Source: DASUPK01 sp033856335
GTDB taxonomy: Bacteria; Actinomycetota; Thermoleophilia; Solirubrobacterales; 70-9
Length of the DNA stretch: 8,884 bases
Assembly (NCBI GenBank): GCA_033856335.1
Contig: JAWVFG010000091.1
Location: forward strand, 1-8,884
Direction of reading: 5' to 3'
Part shown: in pieces, positions 5,719 through 8,884 of the stretch
Numbering within the stretch: position 1 is the first letter of the stretch
Layout of the letters: every line of letters starts with the position of its first letter
Notes under the pieces: model-generated
Database searches by the model: none
The model's input: the letters and a program-made list of their open reading frames with translations, nothing else
Told to the model about the DNA's origin: nothing
Translations under genes and position numbers: made by a program

Positions 5719-5936
5719 GAGTTTCCTCCGCGGTCGAGTGCTGCGTTCGCGAAGGCTGCCTGTGGGTGGAAGAACTGCGCGAAAACGCTGCAAATGCCGG
5801 GTTTCCATGGCCCGGCGGGGTCGTACATATTAGCAGATGCTGAAACGCCTGCAAAGCAGCGGTTTTTGGGCGAAATCGGGCCATTTCCACCCTCCTGTGA
5901 CCCAATTGACCGGACAAACCGCTACGAATACCCCCC
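5719..5936. promoter_or_regulatory. Divergent promoter region between the HTH gene and the GT-C gene
   Basis: This 218-base non-coding stretch contains the most AT-rich patch of the window. On the - strand TAATAT (5832-5827) is a near-ideal -10 box, with TTTGCA (5855-5850) as a weak -35 at 17 bases, giving a start near 5820 and a leader of about 100 bases for the HTH gene. An imperfect dyad at 5843-5865 (AAAC-GC-CTGC-AAA-GCAG-CG-GTTT) overlaps that -35 and could be an operator. Towards the GT-C gene no Shine-Dalgarno precedes the GTG at 5937. TACGAAT (5923-5929) is a weak -10-like box at a distance that suits a leaderless or near-leaderless start. Confidence 0.5.
5796..5816 (-). repeat. Hairpin related to the one at 3145-3163
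   Basis: GCCGGG (5796-5801) and CCCGGC (5811-5816) form a 6-bp stem with a 9-base loop. With its flanks, GCAAAT on the left and GTAC on the right, it closely resembles the 3145-3163 element. Here it would sit at the very 5' end of the HTH-gene transcript predicted from the TAATAT box, where a hairpin could protect the RNA or affect translation. Confidence 0.45.
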
Positions 5937-7415
5937 GTGCCCAGCCCCGATCCCAGCACCGGGCGGCTGACCACGAGATCGACATGGGCCCTGATCGGAG
6001 CCCTGATCGCCCTCGTAGGCGCCCTCGCACTCTGCCTCGACCGTTTTCACAACGGAGACTTCTACCTGTCCCTCGTCGGCGGTCGATTCGTCGCCCAGCA
6101 CGGGTTCGCAACTCACGACCCGTTCGCGACCATCTCCCAGGGAGGGACCTGGCTGAACCAGCAGTGGCTCTCCGAGCTGGCCTTCTTCCGCATCTCCGAG
6201 GTGTTCGGCCCGACGGGGCTGACGGTCCTCTATGCGCTCCTGATCACGGCGCCGCTGGCGCTCCTGCTGTGGCTCTGTCGCCGGAAGGGCTGGCCGATGC
6301 TGGTGGCCGTCGCGGCGTTCTACTTCCCAGGGGTGCTCGCCGTGATCCACCCGCGAGCGGCGGGGTTCACGGTGCTCATCTTCTCCTTGCTGGTCGCGCT
6401 GGTGGTCATGCTCTGGCGCGAGCGGGGCGGTGCGAAGACGGACCGGCGTTACGGCTGGTGGGCGCCGATCGCGATCCTGGCCCTGTTCGCGCTCTGGGCG
6501 AACCTCCATGGCGGATTCGTCGCCGGCCTCCTCCTCCTCGGGCTGGCAACCATCGGACTTGCGATCGATCATTGGCGGGGGATACCCGGCTCCGTTCCTC
6601 TCTCGCGCGTCGTCGCGCTGGGCCTGGTCGCGGTCCTCGCCGCGGTGACCGTCACCGTCGCCACACCGCTCGGCTCCGCGATCTGGTCATATCTGCTCAG
6701 CTTCCAAAATCAGGCGATCTCGGTGGCGAGCACGGAATGGCAGTCCGCTTTCAACTCAACCCTCGCGCTCGTCTATCTGTCTCTGGCGGCCTCATTCGCG
6801 GCGTGGATGTGGGTGCGGTCCCCGAGGCCGCGCCGCGCCAGCACACTGCTGGTGACCGCCGGCTTCCTCGTCTTCGCGGGCTACTCGGTGCGAAACATCG
6901 TCTTCATCGGGCCGGTGCTCGCCCTACAGGTCGCCTGGACGGCGCCGAACCGGGCCGCTACGTCGCTCCGCGCCCCGGTCGCGCTGGTCGGCGCAGCCGC
7001 GGCGGTCGCGATCCTGGTCTGGGCCGCTGTCCTGGGCCCCGCGCGCGACGATCCCACCCTCGGATTCCCGGTCGCCGACTACGCGATCGCACATCCTCCG
7101 AAGCACGGGCGCATCGTCACCTATGCGGGCGTCGGCTCCTACATCAATTGGCGCTCACCGAGCACGCCCGTGGTGCTGAACGGTTGGCTCGAGCAATACA
7201 CGCCCCAGGAGCTCCGAGACAACTACGGGGTGCTGCGGGCGGGGATCGCGGATCTCCCCGGTGCCATCCGGCGGATTCACGCTGGAGCGGTGATCACGCA
7301 CGTACAGCGGTCAATCATTCAACTCGAGGCCGCCGGTTTCCGCCCCGAGTTCACCTCTGCTGAGGGGACGTATCTGGTCCGCGCCCCGCATGAGGTGGCG
7401 CTGAGCGGGCCTTAA
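5937..7415 (+). CDS. GT-C-type multi-span membrane protein, putative glycosyltransferase
   Basis: This 492-residue protein starts at GTG without an RBS. It has about ten membrane helices between residues 16 and 366, then an outer domain of about 125 residues (367-492). The first large loop (36-82: RFHNGDFYLSLVGGRFVAQH, DPFATISQGGTWLNQQWLSE) carries Asp41 and Asp61. This loop is typical of a GT-C-like group with the pattern 'D.w.hl..Gr.I...G....DPFs....G..W....WL.E'. Other group marks are HPRAAGFTVLIFSLL (138-152), WANLHGGFVAGLLLLG (187-202) and YSVRNIVFIGPVLAL (316-330). Such proteins are expected to use a polyprenyl-phosphate-linked sugar outside the membrane, but I know of no tested close member, so donor and acceptor are unknown. 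It lies 27 bases before the MptA/MptB-like gene and probably works in the same surface-glycan pathway. It could instead be a non-catalytic relative. Confidence 0.75.
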   Translation: MPSPDPSTGRLTTRSTWALIGALIALVGALALCLDRFHNGDFYLSLVGGRFVAQHGFATHDPFATISQGGTWLNQQWLSELAFFRISEVFGPTGLTVLYALLITAPLALLLWLCRRKGWPMLVAVAAFYFPGVLAVIHPRAAGFTVLIFSLLVALVVMLWRERGGAKTDRRYGWWAPIAILALFALWANLHGGFVAGLLLLGLATIGLAIDHWRGIPGSVPLSRVVALGLVAVLAAVTVTVATPLGSAIWSYLLSFQNQAISVASTEWQSAFNSTLALVYLSLAASFAAWMWVRSPRPRRASTLLVTAGFLVFAGYSVRNIVFIGPVLALQVAWTAPNRAATSLRAPVALVGAAAAVAILVWAAVLGPARDDPTLGFPVADYAIAHPPKHGRIVTYAGVGSYINWRSPSTPVVLNGWLEQYTPQELRDNYGVLRAGIADLPGAIRRIHAGAVITHVQRSIIQLEAAGFRPEFTSAEGTYLVRAPHEVALSGP

Positions 7416-7425
7416 GGGACGCCTT

Positions 7426-7431
7426 TACCAT
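7426..7431 (+). promoter_or_regulatory. -10-like box before the MptA/MptB-like gene
   Basis: TACCAT fits TANNNT and would start a transcript near 7438, five bases before the ATG at 7443. No Shine-Dalgarno precedes that ATG (CTGCGCGCCG). The gene may therefore have its own near-leaderless promoter as well as, or instead of, read-through from the GT-C gene ending at 7415. Confidence 0.35.
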
Positions 7432-7442
7432 CCTGCGCGCCG

Positions 7443-8795
7443 ATGGAGTCAATCCCCGGAACTGCTGATTCGGCGATACAGCCGGCTGCCGTGACTCCCC
7501 CGGTGGCGCCATCGCTGCGGAGAATCGCCGCCGGCCATCGCACGCTGGCTGCCAATTCATTTCTCGCGGGGATGGTGGTGTCCGGCTTCCTCATGGCCGC
7601 CGGGACGGCCAACAAGCACTACGGGCCGACCCTCCACATCCACCATGGCCTTCCCAGCTCGATCAGGGGTCCGCTCCACCTGATCGGAATCTCGCTGTCC
7701 GGCAACGAGTTCGCCGCCCTCTTCATCGTTCTCGGCGTCTGCTACCTCGGGGTACTTCTCCTGGCGGACTCGGTGCGGCTCCGCGTCGCCGTCGGCGCGA
7801 TCCTCGCGCTCCATCTGATCTTCCTGATCTCACCGCCGCTGCTCTCCAGCGACATCTTCAACTACGTGGGGTACGCGCGACTCGAGGTGGTGCATCACCT
7901 GAACGCGTACGTGAAGCCTCTCGCCGCCGCCCCGACCGATCCCTCCTACATATACGTCGGGTGGCCTCTCCACACCACCGCCTACGGGCCCCTGTTCACC
8001 CTCGCCAGCATGCCGCTCGGCTGGGTCAGCTTCCCGGCCGCGATCTGGCTCCTCAAGTCCTTCACGGCCCTGGCCAGCCTCGCCTGCGTCGCCTTGGTCT
8101 GGATGTGCGCGACGCGCCTGGGGAGGCCGGCGTTGCCCGCCATCCTCTTCTTCGGCCTCAACCCGGTCCTGCTGGCATACGCGGTTGGGGGCGCCCACAA
8201 CGATCTGCTGATGCTGGCCGCCATGCTCGCCGGTGTCTACATGCTGCTGGTGGGGCGAGAGTCGGGGGTCGCGGCATTGGTCGTCTCGGTGGCGGTGAAG
8301 AGCTCCGCCGTCGTCCTCATACCGTTCGCCCTGCTGGGCTCCCGGCGGCCCACCAAGGCCCTCCTCTGGGGAGCCGGAACTGCGGTGCTGATCGCGGGCA
8401 TCACCCTGGTCGCGTTCGGGTCCCATGTCTCGAGCGTCCTGCACGTGCTCCATGACGACGCCCGGCTCCAGACTGCCAACGACATCCCGGGCGTGATCAA
8501 CGACATCCTCGGGCTGGGGATCAGCACAGCGGAGCTGGCGAAGATCGGGATGCTGGTCCTGGTCCCGACGGTCATTCTGCTGCTGATCCGGACCTACCGA
8601 GGCGGGAACTGGCTCGAGAACGCGGGCTGGGCGACCGCCGCGGTCCTGGTGACCACCACCTGGTTCCTGCCCTGGTACCTGGTCTGGTTCCTGCCTCTGG
8701 CGGCGCTGGCGGTCCGGCCCTATCAGCGCTTCACGGCTCTGGCTCTGTCCGCACTCGCGATCGGGCTACAGCTGCCGCTGATTTTTGGCCACTGA
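7443..8795 (+). CDS. MptA/MptB-like polyprenyl-phosphomannose-dependent alpha-1,6-mannosyltransferase
   Basis: This 450-residue protein has about twelve predicted membrane helices after a 35-residue cytoplasmic tail rich in Pro and Ala. Family marks are SSDIFNYVGYARLEVVHHLN (135-154) with Asp137 in the first outer loop, the expected catalytic acid of this GT-C group; TTAYGPLFTLAS (178-189); AYAVGGAHNDLLMLAAMLAG (245-264); SVAVKSSAVVLIPFALLG (282-299); and TTWFLPWYLVWFLPLAALA (405-423). Tested relatives in mycobacteria and corynebacteria extend the alpha-1,6-mannan backbone of lipomannan, using polyprenyl-phosphate mannose on the outer face. The match is to the family as a whole; whether it corresponds to MptA or MptB cannot be told here, so no symbol is given. 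Length is near the short end for the family. It follows the GT-C gene by 27 bases on the same strand, and the GH76 mannanase upstream would cut the linkage this enzyme makes. Confidence 0.82.
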   Translation: MESIPGTADSAIQPAAVTPPVAPSLRRIAAGHRTLAANSFLAGMVVSGFLMAAGTANKHYGPTLHIHHGLPSSIRGPLHLIGISLSGNEFAALFIVLGVCYLGVLLLADSVRLRVAVGAILALHLIFLISPPLLSSDIFNYVGYARLEVVHHLNAYVKPLAAAPTDPSYIYVGWPLHTTAYGPLFTLASMPLGWVSFPAAIWLLKSFTALASLACVALVWMCATRLGRPALPAILFFGLNPVLLAYAVGGAHNDLLMLAAMLAGVYMLLVGRESGVAALVVSVAVKSSAVVLIPFALLGSRRPTKALLWGAGTAVLIAGITLVAFGSHVSSVLHVLHDDARLQTANDIPGVINDILGLGISTAELAKIGMLVLVPTVILLLIRTYRGGNWLENAGWATAAVLVTTTWFLPWYLVWFLPLAALAVRPYQRFTALALSALAIGLQLPLIFGH

Positions 8796-8817
8796 GAAGA
8801 CGGCTTCGCCACCGGTC

Positions 8818-8882
8818 GCGGCCACAGGCGGCCGCCCAACATAAGTCGCGGCGGCTCCGCCGCCGCTCCGATATGGAGCGGC
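8818..8882 (+). terminator. Cluster of strong hairpins after the mannosyltransferase gene
   Basis: Three inverted repeats follow the stop at 8795. GCGGCC-acaggc-GGCCGC spans 8818-8835. GCGGCGGC-tcc-GCCGCCGC spans 8848-8866 with an 8-bp stem. GCCGCTCC-gatat-GGAGCGGC spans 8862-8882 with an 8-bp stem. The last two share bases 8862-8866 and cannot both form. No T-run is seen before the window ends. The cluster probably ends transcription; the overlap could also be an attenuator-like switch for a gene beyond the window. Confidence 0.5.
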
Positions 8883-8884
8883 CT

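Noticed and set aside
5719..5808. N-terminal extension of the HTH protein to 5808
   Set aside because: The first 30 codons show no fold and overlap the conserved hairpin region; GGAGGA 5 bases before the ATG at 5718 decides the start.
5166..5970. Open + strand frames across the HTH gene and riboswitch
   Set aside because: No motifs, no ribosome site, and they run through the riboswitch; the - strand carries the convincing features.
5837..7363. 508-codon + strand frame over the GT-C gene
   Set aside because: Arg/Pro-rich shadow frame; the overlapping frame from 5937 shows membrane helices and GT-C motifs.

Overview
The window is about 70% GC, with strong G/C third-position codon bias, GTG and TTG as well as ATG starts, and little intergenic DNA. 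Together with the protein types (a secreted ASST-family protein, a DUF3494 ice-binding tail, an MptA/MptB-like mannosyltransferase and an actinobacterial-style c-di-AMP riboswitch) this points to Actinomycetota, most likely Thermoleophilia (Solirubrobacter/Conexibacter-like). The lineage is an inference from gene content and composition.

Left part (1-3135, + strand): the C-terminal end of a DUF3494 ice-binding-type protein; a secreted arylsulfotransferase-family protein (218-2044); and an unusual 346-residue protein made of two diverged GNAT-like halves (2095-3135). Middle (3145-4962, +): an intergenic hairpin, a STAS-domain anti-sigma-factor antagonist (3229-3582) and a secreted GH76-type alpha-1,6-mannanase (3646-4962).

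Centre (4976-5718, - strand), the most interesting part: a 127-residue protein with two CxxC pairs and a helix-turn-helix (5335-5718), then a ydaO-type cyclic-di-AMP riboswitch (5130-5253), then a 44-codon membrane protein (4976-5110). The 44-codon gene is the only gene the riboswitch can control before the transcript runs into the opposing GH76 gene. The usual riboswitch targets in actinobacteria are cell-wall hydrolases and potassium or osmolyte transport, so a lone 44-residue membrane protein is unexpected.

Right part (5937-8795, +): two multi-spanning GT-C-type glycosyltransferase-like proteins. The second belongs to the MptA/MptB polyprenyl-phosphomannose-dependent alpha-1,6-mannosyltransferase group. 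The window therefore holds both a candidate maker and a candidate cutter of alpha-1,6-mannan, next to a c-di-AMP switch. The window ends in a cluster of strong, partly mutually exclusive hairpins. No tRNA, rRNA, CRISPR array, insertion sequence or integrase was seen.
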